The notes beneath the pieces are model-generated. The model saw only the letters and a list, made by a program, of their open reading frames with translations, was not told where the DNA came from and searched no databases. The translations under genes and the position numbers were made by a program. DNA of 64,000 nucleotides, from contig NZ_JAQGJM010000024.1 of the NCBI RefSeq assembly GCF_028290625.1, positions 1 to 64,000 on the forward strand, in the 5' to 3' direction. Numbering within the stretch: position 1 is the first letter of the stretch; every line of letters begins with the position of its first letter. Shown one piece after another: positions 19,518 to 29,961 of the stretch. The DNA comes from Devosia sp. GTDB lineage: Bacteria > Pseudomonadota > Alphaproteobacteria > Rhizobiales > Devosiaceae.

Positions 19518-20632
19518 CAGATGACTTCGAGATAATCGCGGTCGGCGAGTTCGGGGAAGGGCGCGGTCGGCAGCGTCTGGTACCAGAAGGCAGTCGAGGC
19601 GATGTCGTCCTGCAGCGGCAGGTAGCGGCGGTCCTTTTTCTCCGTACGCCAGCCCAGCGCCTGTATCGTCACCCGCAGGTCATCGTCGAAGCGGATCGGG
19701 TCCGTGATGTGCCAGCGATACATGCCGAAGCGCATCTGGCTCTGGTAGACCCCATCGGGCCGGAGCACCTGCGGCAGACCGGCATAAGGCGTGGTGAACT
19801 CGCGATAGCGGCTGTCCATGGTGTCATCCACCACCCCGCCATCGAAATTATAGGCGCCGCAGAAATAGTCCTCAGTGCCGGTGCCGCAGATGGTGGGAAA
19901 TTGCGCATCCCCATCCATGAAGAACTTGATCTCGCCCTCGCCCCACCAGCCGGCATTTTTGACGCCCCAGGCCATATAGGTGCCCACATATTGGCCCTTG
20001 CCCTTCACGCCTTCGAGGATGGTGTAATCCTCTTTGAACGGCAGCGGATTGGTGCGGCGGAACTGGGCGTGGAAATAGGCCGCGTCCTCGGGCACCTCGG
20101 TCAGCGCGTAGTTGATCTGGTAATAGATGATGCCGAAATCGGTCGGATCGCGGTTTTCGATTTCGATGCGTGCCCGCTTGCGGAACGGCATCTGCCAATA
20201 GCAATTGAAGGCGCGGCCGGGATTGACGCAGACCGCCAGCGAGGTCACCTGCGCAAACCGGTTCCAGCCCGAGCAGAAGAAATCCCCAATCGGTGCCACC
20301 ACCGAGGGGTGTTCCTGGTCGTCCCAATAGATGCGCAGGATCAGGTCGCGCCAGCGCAGATTGGCCGTGGTCAGCCATATCTGCTGGATGGCGCCCGGCC
20401 CCTCGATATCGGCCAGCACCCGCGTCTCGCCGGGCTCGATCCGGATCGAGGGCGATACTTTCCAGCCCTGCCCCAGCCCGCGGGCGCAATTGGCCCCGGT
20501 GCCTTCGGTGGCCATGCCCCCTTTCCCCTTTTCCCCGGAGAAGTTCTCCGGCGATATTGAGCGGGTCTTGGCGTCCGAGAGTCTGTAGAGATTGCCGAGA
20601 GAGAGATCGAGGCCGGAAAAGGGGGCGTTCAT
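19517..20632 (-). CDS. DUF2961 domain-containing protein (GH172-type candidate glycosidase)
   Basis: 'ADIEGPGAIQQIWLTTANLRWRDLILRIYWDDQEHPSVVAPIGDFF', 'GWWGEGEIKFFMDGDAQFPTICGTGTEDYFCGAYNF', 'FGMYRWHITDPIRFDDDLRVTIQALGW' are characteristic of DUF2961. Confidence 0.87.
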   Translation of the reverse strand: MNAPFSGLDLSLGNLYRLSDAKTRSISPENFSGEKGKGGMATEGTGANCARGLGQGWKVSPSIRIEPGETRVLADIEGPGAIQQIWLTTANLRWRDLILRIYWDDQEHPSVVAPIGDFFCSGWNRFAQVTSLAVCVNPGRAFNCYWQMPFRKRARIEIENRDPTDFGIIYYQINYALTEVPEDAAYFHAQFRRTNPLPFKEDYTILEGVKGKGQYVGTYMAWGVKNAGWWGEGEIKFFMDGDAQFPTICGTGTEDYFCGAYNFDGGVVDDTMDSRYREFTTPYAGLPQVLRPDGVYQSQMRFGMYRWHITDPIRFDDDLRVTIQALGWRTEKKDRRYLPLQDDIASTAFWYQTLPTAPFPELADRDYLEVI

Positions 20633-20927
20633 CTGATGTTCCGTATGAAGCGGGCAAAGTGCAGCCGATCGCGAACACGGCGCGCACCGAGCCACGGCAT
20701 GCGCAAAACTGGACCGTCCCCGGCGCATGACGCGCGGGCTCGGCATCTCGTGATTTTGGCGAAAAATTGGCTAGAGGCGCGGCTACGCGCTGTCGTTGAT
20801 TGTCTGCAATTGCTCTCTCCCGAATGGCCTGCGCGCCGCCGGCTTATGTGCCAGTTCAAGCGTGCTGCAACCCACTACGTGCGACCGGAACCCGTTCGAC
20901 AACCTCAGCATAGCAAGCAAATCCGGT

Positions 20928-20959
20928 TTTGCAAATGCATTCACAAATCAATTTGCAAA
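20928..20959. promoter_or_regulatory. Candidate LacI-family operator pair (two TTTGCAAA palindromes 24 bp apart, centre to centre)
   Basis: TTTGCAAA at 20928-20935 and 20952-20959, within an imperfect larger dyad CGGTTTTGCAAAT...ATTTGCAAACCG, just upstream of the LacI-family gene and in the divergent intergenic region. Confidence 0.6.
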
Positions 20960-20988
20960 CCGATTTTCTCAGTGGTAGCGATCCATTC

Positions 20989-21993
20989 ATGACGACGATC
21001 TCAAAAGTTGCCGAGCGTGCCGGCGTGTCGCGCACCACCGTTTCGCACGTGCTCAACCACGCCGATCGCGTATCGCCGCACCTGCGGGAGCGCGTTCTGG
21101 CGGCCGTGGAGGAGCTGGGCTATTCGCCCAATCCGCAGGCGCAGAGCTTACGCACGGGCCGCACCAATATCGTGGCCCTGCTCATCCCCGATATTCTCAA
21201 TCCGTTCTATACCGAGCTGGTCAAGACGGCGCAGGTGGAGCTCGAGGCGATCGGGCTCGACACCATGATCTTCAATTCCGACGTGCCCGGCGGGCACCCG
21301 CAGGAGCACAACCGCGAATACCTGCGCCAGATTCGCAACAAGCGGGTGGATGGCCTGATCGTGGGCAATTTCGCCCTGCACCGCATGCACGATGTGCTGT
21401 TCAAGCTGGATATGCCCACGGTGTTCATCGGCGACCTGCCCAATCAGGCGGTCGACAATGTGAAGGCGGATGATTTCGGCGGCGGGGCAGCCATGGGCCG
21501 ATACCTGGTCGGCAAGGGGCATCGGCGCATCGCCCACGTGACTGGGCCATCCTACTTTTCCGAAGCCATGGCTCGGGCGGACGGCTTCGAACAAGGCACG
21601 GCGGATGGGGGGGCTCCCTCCGACCCTACGCTGCGCTACGAGGGCACCTATCTGGCCCCGTCAGGCGAACAGGCCGTCGACTGGCTGGTCGAGAACCATC
21701 GCGGGAAAATGCCCAGCGCGATCTTTTTCGCCAATTACCTGATGGCCAATGCGGGGCTGGCGCGGCTTTACGACCACGGCCTATCGGTGCCGGGGGATAT
21801 TGCGGTTGCGTCATTCGGCAATCAGCCGGAAATGCGCTATGCCCGCCCTACCCTGACCCGCGTCGGTGTCGCCCCGTCTGCCCTGGCGCATCGCGCCAGC
21901 ATCATGCTGATCGAGCGGCTGAACGGCACCTATAGCGGGGACCCACGCAGCGAAATCCTGCAATGCGAACTGCTGGCGCTGGACAGCGCCTGA
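20989..21993 (+). CDS. LacI family transcriptional regulator
   Basis: 'TTISKVAERAGVSRTTVSHVLNHADRVSPHLRERVLAAVEELGYSPNPQAQSLRTGRTNIVALLIPDILNPFY'. Confidence 0.94.
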   Translation: MTTISKVAERAGVSRTTVSHVLNHADRVSPHLRERVLAAVEELGYSPNPQAQSLRTGRTNIVALLIPDILNPFYTELVKTAQVELEAIGLDTMIFNSDVPGGHPQEHNREYLRQIRNKRVDGLIVGNFALHRMHDVLFKLDMPTVFIGDLPNQAVDNVKADDFGGGAAMGRYLVGKGHRRIAHVTGPSYFSEAMARADGFEQGTADGGAPSDPTLRYEGTYLAPSGEQAVDWLVENHRGKMPSAIFFANYLMANAGLARLYDHGLSVPGDIAVASFGNQPEMRYARPTLTRVGVAPSALAHRASIMLIERLNGTYSGDPRSEILQCELLALDSA

Positions 21994-22000
21994 GCAGGTC

Positions 22001-23449
22001 TCATTCGTATGCCAGGGCGGTAGCAAGGGCGCGGATGCCAGGCCGGATATTGCTCTCCGACACGGTGCTGAACCCGACCAGAAGAGTGGTCGAGGCCGGA
22101 CCGGTTGCGATGAAATGGTGCGTGAGCATGCTCACCGCGAGACCCATTCGCGCCGCCACTGAAGCAAACTTTTCCTCATCGTAGTGGCGGGGCACGGTCA
22201 CCGAGGCATGAAGGCCGGCCGCAATGCCGGTCACGGTGGCATCGGGCATGAACTCGGCCAGCGCATTGATCAGCATCTGCCGTCGCCGCCGATACTGCAG
22301 TCGCATCCGCCGCAGGTGCCGATCGTATTCTCCGCTGGTGATGAGCACGGCCAATGCATGCTGATCGATGCGGCTTACGCCATAATCGCTTATCCGCTGC
22401 TCTGCCTGGAGGTCTTCCAGCAGGCGATGTGGAACCACCAGCCAGCCGAGCCGCAACGCCGGAGCCAGTGCCTTGCTTGCCGTTCCTGCATAGACGACGG
22501 TGTTCGGATCGAGACCTTGCAGCGCGGCTACCGGCCGCCGGTCATAGCGAAACTCGGCATCGTAGTCGTCTTCGAGTACGAAGCCGTTGCGCTCCCGCAG
22601 CCAGGCCAGCAAGTTGTGCCGCCGCTCGGGGCTCAGCACCACGCCGGTCGGGTACTGGTGCGATGGCGTGACGAGGGCCGCCGCTACAGTGGTCGAGGTC
22701 ACCTTTTCGATATCGATACCGAACGCGTCGACGGGGACTTTGACCAGCTCCAGACCGGCGGCGATCAGTGCCGCCAGGTTCGTGTGCCCAGGATCCTCGA
22801 TCGCCATGGCGGCGACGCCCACCTTGCGGAGCGCGCGGGCAAACAGGCTGCGGCTGGCTTCGAAGCCACCGGTAACGACGATCTGGTCGGGAGTGGCGAT
22901 CACGCCGCGAACCCGGCCCAGATAATCCGCCAGAGCCACGCGTAGCGGCAGCACGCCGTGACGGTCGCCATAACCGAAGTCGTTGGGCTCCATCTGCGCC
23001 AGCGCCTTGCCCGTCGCCTTGAGCCAAAGAGATTTTGGAAACGAGGTCAGGTCGGGCAGGCCGATGCGAAAGTCATAGCGAAGGAGCGGCGCGGCGGCGG
23101 GCTTTGCGGCTGCTGCCAACGGCGCCTGCGGATCGCTGTTGCTGGCTGCGGTAACAACCGGCAGCGCGCCCTGCCGGATGGCGAGATAGCCCTCTGCGGC
23201 AAGCTGCGCATAGGCCTCGCTCACCAGTGGCCGCGAAACGGCCAGTTGTCGCGACAGCTCGCGGGAGGATGGCAGGACCACCCCGGTCTTGAGGGAACCG
23301 GCGCGGATGGCCTCACGGAGCTGTGTTTCGATCTGCGCTCGAAGCGTCGCGGGGTGATCGCGGTTGAGGCCGATGAGGAGCTCTGTCTGTCGACTGGTCA
23401 AGTCATTTCCTCCGAACTGGACATTGAGAGTATAGCCAGTTGCGCGCAA
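22001..23449 (-). CDS. MocR-type GntR regulator (wHTH + PLP-dependent aminotransferase-like domain)
   Basis: 'LRAQIETQLREAIRAGSLKTGVVLPSSRELSRQLAVSRPLVSEAYAQLAAEGYLAIRQG' wHTH; 'ALVTPSHQYPTGVVLSPERR', 'FVLEDDYDAEFRYDRRP', 'YAGTASKALAPALRLGW'. Confidence 0.93.
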   Translation of the reverse strand: MRATGYTLNVQFGGNDLTSRQTELLIGLNRDHPATLRAQIETQLREAIRAGSLKTGVVLPSSRELSRQLAVSRPLVSEAYAQLAAEGYLAIRQGALPVVTAASNSDPQAPLAAAAKPAAAPLLRYDFRIGLPDLTSFPKSLWLKATGKALAQMEPNDFGYGDRHGVLPLRVALADYLGRVRGVIATPDQIVVTGGFEASRSLFARALRKVGVAAMAIEDPGHTNLAALIAAGLELVKVPVDAFGIDIEKVTSTTVAAALVTPSHQYPTGVVLSPERRHNLLAWLRERNGFVLEDDYDAEFRYDRRPVAALQGLDPNTVVYAGTASKALAPALRLGWLVVPHRLLEDLQAEQRISDYGVSRIDQHALAVLITSGEYDRHLRRMRLQYRRRRQMLINALAEFMPDATVTGIAAGLHASVTVPRHYDEEKFASVAARMGLAVSMLTHHFIATGPASTTLLVGFSTVSESNIRPGIRALATALAYE

Positions 23450-23472
23450 TTTGTCTGCGAAGTCAGGAAACG

Positions 23473-23817
23473 ATGACAGGAAGGATTGCCGTGATGAGCA
23501 CCTTGCAGTTGATCTTCGATAGAGTACGCTTCGCCTTCGCCCGCCACAGGAAGCAGAGAACGGCCTTGCAGGACCTCATGCGCCTTAGTCCCGCAAAGCT
23601 CGATGACCTCGGCATCGACGCCTTCGCCCTGCACGAAGCCCTGGCGTCACCCCGCCGGCAGGAGCAACCGGACGCTCACTTTGCGGCCATCGGCGTCGAC
23701 CAGCATCGGCTGGCCATTGCCGCGGGCGAAGTGTTGGGGAGGCCCAGCCCGAAAATGCAGCTCAGCGAGGGCGACCCGAAGCTGTTCATGCCGTGGATGG
23801 CGCTGCAGGATCAGTGA
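23473..23817 (+). CDS. DUF1127-like small protein
   Basis: 'RFAFARHRKQRTALQDLMRLSPAKLDDLGIDAFALHEA' fits the Arg-rich DUF1127 pattern; divergent from the MocR gene. Confidence 0.6.
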   Translation: MTGRIAVMSTLQLIFDRVRFAFARHRKQRTALQDLMRLSPAKLDDLGIDAFALHEALASPRRQEQPDAHFAAIGVDQHRLAIAAGEVLGRPSPKMQLSEGDPKLFMPWMALQDQ

Positions 23818-23856
23818 TAGGTGGCGGGATAGCCGCCGCGTTGATTGAATGGGATC

Positions 23857-24279
23857 ATGAGCACCACAACGGTCACCGTGACGGCAGAGGCGACACCGGA
23901 CGAACTGGCGGCAATCGCCGGTGGGCTGACGGCGTTCAACGAAGCCGATGTCGGCCCATCGGGGCGGGTTGCTCTCATCGTGCTAGTGCGCGACGAGAAC
24001 GGCGCCATTGTGGGCGGCATTTCGGGATATACGGCCTGGGGCTGGCTCTATGTGCAATGGCTGTGGATCGCTGAAGCACAGCGCGGGCGGGGCATGGCCG
24101 GGCAAATGCTCGGGGCGGCCGAGGCCGAAGCGCGACAGCGTGGCTGTCACGGCGCCTATATCGATACCTTCAACCCGGTGGCGCTGAGGGCCTATCAGCG
24201 GCAGGGCTACGTGCCGTTCGGGGAACTTGCGAATTTCCCTCCCGGCCGCGCCCGCACCTTCTTGCAGAAGGCGCTCTAG
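23857..24279 (+). CDS. GNAT family N-acetyltransferase
   Basis: '[76 protein letters not shown]'. Confidence 0.88.
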   Translation: MSTTTVTVTAEATPDELAAIAGGLTAFNEADVGPSGRVALIVLVRDENGAIVGGISGYTAWGWLYVQWLWIAEAQRGRGMAGQMLGAAEAEARQRGCHGAYIDTFNPVALRAYQRQGYVPFGELANFPPGRARTFLQKAL

Positions 24280-25397
24280 CCCGCGATACGACCGCCCTGC
24301 AATGGATGGGGCACGCCGGTGGTGGATGGGAAGCTGATCGCCAGGCCGCGGATGACGCGGACGGCGAGGAAGGCGAAGCATTCCGCCTCGATAGCATCGC
24401 CGCGCCAGCCGACCGCTTCGGCGGGGACCACCTCGACGTTCGCACGGGTCGCCAGCATGGCCATGATCGCCGGATTGTGTCGGCCGCCGCCGCAGACTAC
24501 GAGTTTTTTGGGCCGCTGCGGTAGCAGGTCGAGCGCCTTGCCGACAGCACTGGTGGTGAAGGCGGTCAGCGTCGCGGCGCCATCCGCCGGGCCGAGGCCA
24601 TCGGCCATGGTGGACAGGAAGTCGAAGCGATCGAGCGACTTTGGATAGGGCGCCGAAAGGTATGGGTGCTTGAGCAATTCCTTGAGGCGGGGCTCGTCGA
24701 CTTCGCCGCGCAGAGCCAGTTGGCCATTGCGATCCATCTCCCCCAGCCCGAGGTCCTTGATGAAATCGTTGATCGGCGCATTGGCGGGGCCGGCATCGAA
24801 CGCGATGAGCGTATCGGCACCATCCCACCAGGTGACGTTGGCGACGCCGCCCAGATTGAGTACGGCGGTATCGCCCTTGGCGTCGAGACCCCGCAACAGC
24901 GCCTGATGATAGATCGCGGCCAGTGGCGCGCCCTGCCCGCCCGCCTGCACATCGGCGGTACGGAAATCGTAGGCGACCTTGACGCCGAGTAGGCGATGCA
25001 TCAGTTCGCCATCGCCGAGCTGGCGGGTGGCACCGATGCGGCCCGGCTGCGGGGCGCGGTGCAGCACGGACTGGCCGTGGAAACCGACCACGCCGATATC
25101 CGCCATGGTCATGCCGTTGGCCTCGACCAGTTGACGCACGGCCGCAGACTGCGCGCGGGTCAGCGCCTCCCCGGCCTCGGCAAAAATGGCGGGATCGGCA
25201 CCCTCGAAGTTCCATTTTCGTGCCTGGGCCAGGGTGTCCTCGAGCAAGCGGCGGATCGATGGGGAATAGGGCGCCAGCGTGAAGGGGCCGAAGCTTTCCA
25301 CGCGCTCGCCATCGGTCTTGAGCATGGCGACATCGATATTGCCATCGAGCACAGTGCCGGTCATCAGGCCGACGGTCCAGATCGGGTCCATAATCAT
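24276..25397 (-). CDS. anmK: Anhydro-N-acetylmuramic acid kinase
   Basis: '[24 protein letters not shown]', '[30 protein letters not shown]', '[13 protein letters not shown]', '[15 protein letters not shown]', '[14 protein letters not shown]'. Confidence 0.93.
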   Translation of the reverse strand: MIMDPIWTVGLMTGTVLDGNIDVAMLKTDGERVESFGPFTLAPYSPSIRRLLEDTLAQARKWNFEGADPAIFAEAGEALTRAQSAAVRQLVEANGMTMADIGVVGFHGQSVLHRAPQPGRIGATRQLGDGELMHRLLGVKVAYDFRTADVQAGGQGAPLAAIYHQALLRGLDAKGDTAVLNLGGVANVTWWDGADTLIAFDAGPANAPINDFIKDLGLGEMDRNGQLALRGEVDEPRLKELLKHPYLSAPYPKSLDRFDFLSTMADGLGPADGAATLTAFTTSAVGKALDLLPQRPKKLVVCGGGRHNPAIMAMLATRANVEVVPAEAVGWRGDAIEAECFAFLAVRVIRGLAISFPSTTGVPHPLQGGRIAG

Positions 25398-26386
25398 TGC
25401 TCCGCGTTGATGAGATCGCCGACTGCACGGCGCAAAGCGACAATGCCGCTATCGAAATGACGGGTGGGGTGGACGCGGTTGGTCAGCAGCGTCCAGGCGC
25501 GGCCATTGGCGAAATCGATCCACAGGCCGGTGCCGGTGAAGCCGGTATGGCCGATAGTGTCGGGCGAGCAGTTATCGCCCCCGGACCAGCCATCGTAGGA
25601 GCGCTCCCAGCCATGGGTGCGGCGGCCCGATATCGTGGTGCGGATAAGCGGCGACGCTGCCCCGCCCAGCAAGCCTTGCGCGAAATCAAGCACCGAACCC
25701 ACCGGCCCAAACAGTCCGGCATGGCCCGACCCTTGCAATGCAAAACAGTTTTCGTCATGCACCTCGCCCACCACGACGCGGTTGCGCCAGGGGTCGAACT
25801 CCGTCGCCGCTGCCTGCGCCGGGTCGGCGGACCAGGCGAAGCCCGGTCCCGGGTCCATCTGACGAATGGTCTTGCCCTCGATACGCTCCAACGCGATACC
25901 CAGCAGGATGAAATTGATATCGGAATAGACGGCGGGACCCGCCGGCCATTCGTGCTGCAATACGAAGGCGCGGAGCAGGTTCGGGTCGGTGCCGTAGGTG
26001 TAGAGCGGGAACACGCCGGGGAACGGTGTCTGATGCCCGAGGCATTGGCGAAAGGTGATTTTCCGCTCCCAATTATCCACATTGTACTGGCGGAAATCAG
26101 GGATCACCGAGATCAACGGCGCGTCGAGGTCGATCCGGCCGGCCTCCGCATGCGCGAGGATACGCTGGGTGGTGAAGATGACCTTGGTCAGCGAGGCGAG
26201 GTCGAACCAGGTGTCTTCCGTCATCGCGCGCGGCGTCGGCACAAGTTGAGCCGATCCGACGACGCGGGTCGCGCGCGCGCCGCTGGCGTCAACGAGGCCG
26301 AGAATACCGCCGGGAATGCGCTGGGCTTCGACCGAAACTTGCAATGGCGCGAAGGCGCGGTCGATGATGGCTTCAACTAAACTCAT
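25394..26386 (-). CDS. Serine hydrolase, class C beta-lactamase fold (AmiE-like candidate)
   Basis: SxxK '[13 protein letters not shown]', '[14 protein letters not shown]', '[14 protein letters not shown]'; overlaps anmK start (4 bp). Confidence 0.87.
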   Translation of the reverse strand: MSLVEAIIDRAFAPLQVSVEAQRIPGGILGLVDASGARATRVVGSAQLVPTPRAMTEDTWFDLASLTKVIFTTQRILAHAEAGRIDLDAPLISVIPDFRQYNVDNWERKITFRQCLGHQTPFPGVFPLYTYGTDPNLLRAFVLQHEWPAGPAVYSDINFILLGIALERIEGKTIRQMDPGPGFAWSADPAQAAATEFDPWRNRVVVGEVHDENCFALQGSGHAGLFGPVGSVLDFAQGLLGGAASPLIRTTISGRRTHGWERSYDGWSGGDNCSPDTIGHTGFTGTGLWIDFANGRAWTLLTNRVHPTRHFDSGIVALRRAVGDLINAEQ

Positions 26387-28113
26387 ACTGTCTCCAGGCG
26401 AACGCGATGATCGGGGCCAGCCTCGCGCCACCGCGACGGCTGCGGCTCATAGCCCTTGGGCCGCACCAGCGATGGCACCTGCGTGGCGTCCACGGTGAAC
26501 ACCTGCTTGCGCCGCTCGATAGCCGGCACGGCGGCGATCAGGCGCTTGGTATAACTGTGCTGCGGATCGGACAGCACGGAGGCGGCCGTGCCGATCTCGA
26601 CCAACTGGCCGGCATACATGACCGCGATGCGATGCGCGATGCGCTCGACCACCGCCATGTCGTGGGAAATGAACAGGTAGGCGAGGCCGAATTCGCGCTG
26701 CAGGTCGATCAACAGGTCGAGCACACGCGCCTGCACCGAAACGTCGAGCGCCGACACAGCTTCGTCCAGCACCACGACTTCCGGATTGAGCATCAGCGCT
26801 CGGGCGATGCACAAGCGCTGGCGCTGACCACCGGAAAACTGATGCGGAAAACGGGTCAATGCATCGTCGGGCAGCCCCACCCGCGCCAGCAAAAATGCCA
26901 TTCTCTCGCGCAGCTTGGCATCGCGCCGCTGCCCGGCAGCAATCGCCGGCTCAGCCAACAGGCTTTCAACATTCAGCCGCGGATTGAGCGACGCAAACGG
27001 GTCCTGGAACACCATCTGCACCGGGCGCGGGCTGCGGCCCGAGGCCCTGTCGATCCGGCCGCGCGTGGTGCCAACGAGGCCGAGAATGGCGCGGGCGGTG
27101 GTGGATTTGCCCGAGCCGCTTTCGCCGACAATGGCGAGGGTTTCGCCGGGGACCAGATCGAAGCTGACGCCATCCACCGCATGCACCGCCCCAGCGGCGC
27201 GGGCGAACAGGCCCTTGGCGGCGGGGAAGCGGACGACGAGATTGTCCACCCTGACCACCGGTGCGGCGCCTGCCACGCGGCTGCCATCGCTGCGGACAGC
27301 GCGGCCGCCATTAAAGTGAGGCACCGCCTTGAGCAGGTGGCGCGTATAATCGTGCTGCGGATTATCCAGCACGGCGTCCAACGCGCCCTGCTCTACCGCG
27401 ACGCCATTCTGCATCACCATGATCTGGTCGGCGATGCCGGCGACGAGCCCGATGTCGTGAGTAATAAAAATCATCGACATACCGAGCTCGCCGCGCAGTT
27501 CCGCCAGCAGCGCCATGATCTGCGCCTGCACGGTGACATCGAGCGCCGTCGTCGGCTCATCGGCGATCAGCAGGCGCGGATTGCTGGCGATCACCATGGC
27601 GATCATGACGCGCTGGCGCATGCCGCCTGACAGCTGGTGCGGATAATATTTGAGGCGTTGGGCAGAGTCGGGAATGCGGACGCGCTCCAGTGCCTCCTTG
27701 GCGGCCCGGGTGGCGGCGCTGCCGGTGAGGCCGCGATTGAGCTTGAACGCTTCCTCTATCTGCGCGCCCACGGTGTGGACGGGATTGAGCGAGGTCATCG
27801 GCTCTTGAAAGATCATGCCGATATCGCTGCCGCGCACGCGAACCAGCGCTGACTCGTCAGCCTTGGTCACATCAAGCATGGAGCCGTCGCCCCTTTGCAG
27901 AGTGATACGGCCGCCGGTAATTCGGCCGCCGCCGAAATCCACCAGCCGGTTGATCGACAGCGCCGTCACCGATTTGCCCGACCCACTCTCGCCGACGATG
28001 GCCAGCGTCTCGCCCGCGGCCAGATCAAAGCTCACGCCCTTGACCACCTCATTGGCCTTGGGGTCGCGGCCGAAGCCAACATGCAGGTCCTTGACGGAGA
28101 GCAGCGGGGTCAT
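26383..28113 (-). CDS. ABC transporter ATP-binding protein with two fused ATPase domains (DppD-DppF fusion)
   Basis: Two Walker A sites (both 'GESGSGKS'), two signatures ('LSGGMRQR', 'FSGGQRQR'), two Walker B ('[12 protein letters not shown]', '[12 protein letters not shown]'). Confidence 0.92.
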   Translation of the reverse strand: MTPLLSVKDLHVGFGRDPKANEVVKGVSFDLAAGETLAIVGESGSGKSVTALSINRLVDFGGGRITGGRITLQRGDGSMLDVTKADESALVRVRGSDIGMIFQEPMTSLNPVHTVGAQIEEAFKLNRGLTGSAATRAAKEALERVRIPDSAQRLKYYPHQLSGGMRQRVMIAMVIASNPRLLIADEPTTALDVTVQAQIMALLAELRGELGMSMIFITHDIGLVAGIADQIMVMQNGVAVEQGALDAVLDNPQHDYTRHLLKAVPHFNGGRAVRSDGSRVAGAAPVVRVDNLVVRFPAAKGLFARAAGAVHAVDGVSFDLVPGETLAIVGESGSGKSTTARAILGLVGTTRGRIDRASGRSPRPVQMVFQDPFASLNPRLNVESLLAEPAIAAGQRRDAKLRERMAFLLARVGLPDDALTRFPHQFSGGQRQRLCIARALMLNPEVVVLDEAVSALDVSVQARVLDLLIDLQREFGLAYLFISHDMAVVERIAHRIAVMYAGQLVEIGTAASVLSDPQHSYTKRLIAAVPAIERRKQVFTVDATQVPSLVRPKGYEPQPSRWREAGPDHRVRLETV

Positions 28114-28952
28114 GCCGGCCGCTCCTGCGTCCGCGGATCGAGGATATCGCGAAGTGCGTCGCCGAACAGGTTGAAGCCCAGGATAGCGAGCATGATGGTG
28201 AGGCCGGGAAACACCATCAGCCATGGCGCGCGCGTCATCATCGACTTGCTCTCGGCCAGCATCACGCCGAGCGACGGCGCCGGCGGCTGCGTACCGAGGC
28301 CCAGGAAGCTGAGGCCGGATTCAGTCAGCAGGGCCCAGGCGAGCGCCAGGGTGATTTGCACGGTCAGCGGCGCGACGAGATTGAGCAACAGGTGACGTGA
28401 CAGGATGTAGGGTTGCGAACTGCCGAAGGTGCGCGCGGCTTCGACGAACTCGCGCCCCTTGAGGGCCAGCGCGGGCGCCCGCACGACGCGGGCAAAGATG
28501 GGCGTATAGACGATGCCGATCGCCGTGATGCTGGTTGCCACACCGGGGCCTTCGATCGCGACGATCAGCAGTGCGAGCAGAATCGCCGGAAATGCCAGCA
28601 GCACGTCCATGATCCGCATCAATATGCCGTCCCAAAGGTGACCCCACCACGCGGCAAACAGCCCGATCACGGTGCCGGCGGTCGCGGCGACCGCAACCGA
28701 CGCGAATGCGACGAGGAAGGATTCTCCGATGCCGAGCATCAGGCGGCTGAAGGTATCGCGACCCAAAAGGTCCGTGCCGAACCAGTATGTGCCGCTCGGC
28801 GGCTTCAGGCGATCAATCACATACTGCTTCAGCGGATCGTGCGGTGTCAGGCCGATGGCGCCTAGTGCCGCTACCACGAGGAACAGCAGGATGATCGCCG
28901 CTCCGATGCGGCCGCTGGGGTGCCGCAGCACCGCCCTGAGTAACCCCATCAC
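28110..28952 (-). CDS. ABC transporter permease (DppC-like)
   Basis: 'YWFGTDLLGRDTFSRLMLGIGESFLVAFASV', 'TESGLSFLGLGTQPPAPSLGVML'. Confidence 0.92.
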   Translation of the reverse strand: MMGLLRAVLRHPSGRIGAAIILLFLVVAALGAIGLTPHDPLKQYVIDRLKPPSGTYWFGTDLLGRDTFSRLMLGIGESFLVAFASVAVAATAGTVIGLFAAWWGHLWDGILMRIMDVLLAFPAILLALLIVAIEGPGVATSITAIGIVYTPIFARVVRAPALALKGREFVEAARTFGSSQPYILSRHLLLNLVAPLTVQITLALAWALLTESGLSFLGLGTQPPAPSLGVMLAESKSMMTRAPWLMVFPGLTIMLAILGFNLFGDALRDILDPRTQERPA

Positions 28953-29908
28953 CTGCCCCCGAGCCGGATGCGTGGATCAAGCGCCGCATAGGCGAGATCG
29001 ACCAGGAGGTTCACGACGAGGAAGTTGAAGGCGATGAACAGCACGGCGCCCTGCACCAGCGCGTAGTCGCGTTGCGAGATCGCATCGAGGGTCAGCCGAC
29101 CCAGCCCCGGAAGCGCATAAATTTGCTCGACGATGACTGCGCCACCCAGCAGGTAACCGAACTCGACGCCGCTCAGCGTCACCACGGGGATCAGCGCATT
29201 GGGCAATGCATGCTTCCAGACGACATCGCGCTGCGACGCGCCCTTGCTCCGCGCCGTACGGACATAGTCGTCGCTCAAAACGTCCAGCATTGCCGACCGC
29301 GAGATTCGCGTCACCGCCGCCGCGAAGGCGAAGCCCAGCGTGATCGACGGCAGGATCATCTGCGCCAGATTGCCCAACGGATCGACGAACAGCGGCGTAA
29401 ACGAGCCCATGGCTGGCAAGACGTGGAAGTTCACCGAAAGCAGATAGATCAGCACCAGCCCGAAGACGAAGCTCGGTGTCGATTGCCCAAGCATCGCGAA
29501 GAGCCGCACCACCAGGTCGGATGGACGATTGTTACGCGTCGCGGCAAACACGCCGGCCGGAACGCCCACCGCCAGCGCAATCACCATCGAGAGCAGCGCC
29601 AGCTCGATGGTCAGCGGAAAGCGGGCGATAATCACCTCAAGCACCGGCTTGCCATAAGTCGTCGAGATGCCGAGATTGCCCTGGAACAACCCTGCCAGCC
29701 AGCGGCCGTACTGCACGACAACCGGCTGATCCAGGCCAAAATAGGCGGCGAGCGAGGCACGCTGCGCATCCGTCAATAGCCCAGCTTCGGTGCCCAGCAT
29801 CGCGATAATCGCGTCGCCGGGCACGAGCCGGATGGCAAAGAACACCAGCAGCGACACGCCCAGCAGGACCAGCGGAAACGTCAGCAGTCGTTGCAGCAGA
29901 TAGTTCAT
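28949..29908 (-). CDS. ABC transporter permease (DppB-like)
   Basis: 'MNYLLQRLLTFPLVLLGVSLLVFFAIRLVPGD', 'DYVRTARSKGASQRDVVWKHALPNALIP', 'VEQIYALPGLGRL'. Confidence 0.92.
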   Translation of the reverse strand: MNYLLQRLLTFPLVLLGVSLLVFFAIRLVPGDAIIAMLGTEAGLLTDAQRASLAAYFGLDQPVVVQYGRWLAGLFQGNLGISTTYGKPVLEVIIARFPLTIELALLSMVIALAVGVPAGVFAATRNNRPSDLVVRLFAMLGQSTPSFVFGLVLIYLLSVNFHVLPAMGSFTPLFVDPLGNLAQMILPSITLGFAFAAAVTRISRSAMLDVLSDDYVRTARSKGASQRDVVWKHALPNALIPVVTLSGVEFGYLLGGAVIVEQIYALPGLGRLTLDAISQRDYALVQGAVLFIAFNFLVVNLLVDLAYAALDPRIRLGGR

Positions 29909-29930
29909 GGTGGGCGCACTTACCGGTAGT

Positions 29931-29954
29931 GAGGCGGGATTGGTGTCCCGCCTC
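29931..29954 (-). other. Intercistronic hairpin between SBP and permease genes
   Basis: Perfect 9-bp stem GAGGCGGGA-TTGGTG-TCCCGCCTC. Confidence 0.78.
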
Positions 29955-29961
29955 GGAGACG

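Noticed and set aside
25394-26386. Serine hydrolase as an antibiotic-resistance beta-lactamase
   Set aside because: It has class C-like motifs but no signal peptide and sits in an anmK/importer operon, so a cytosolic murein-recycling role is more likely.
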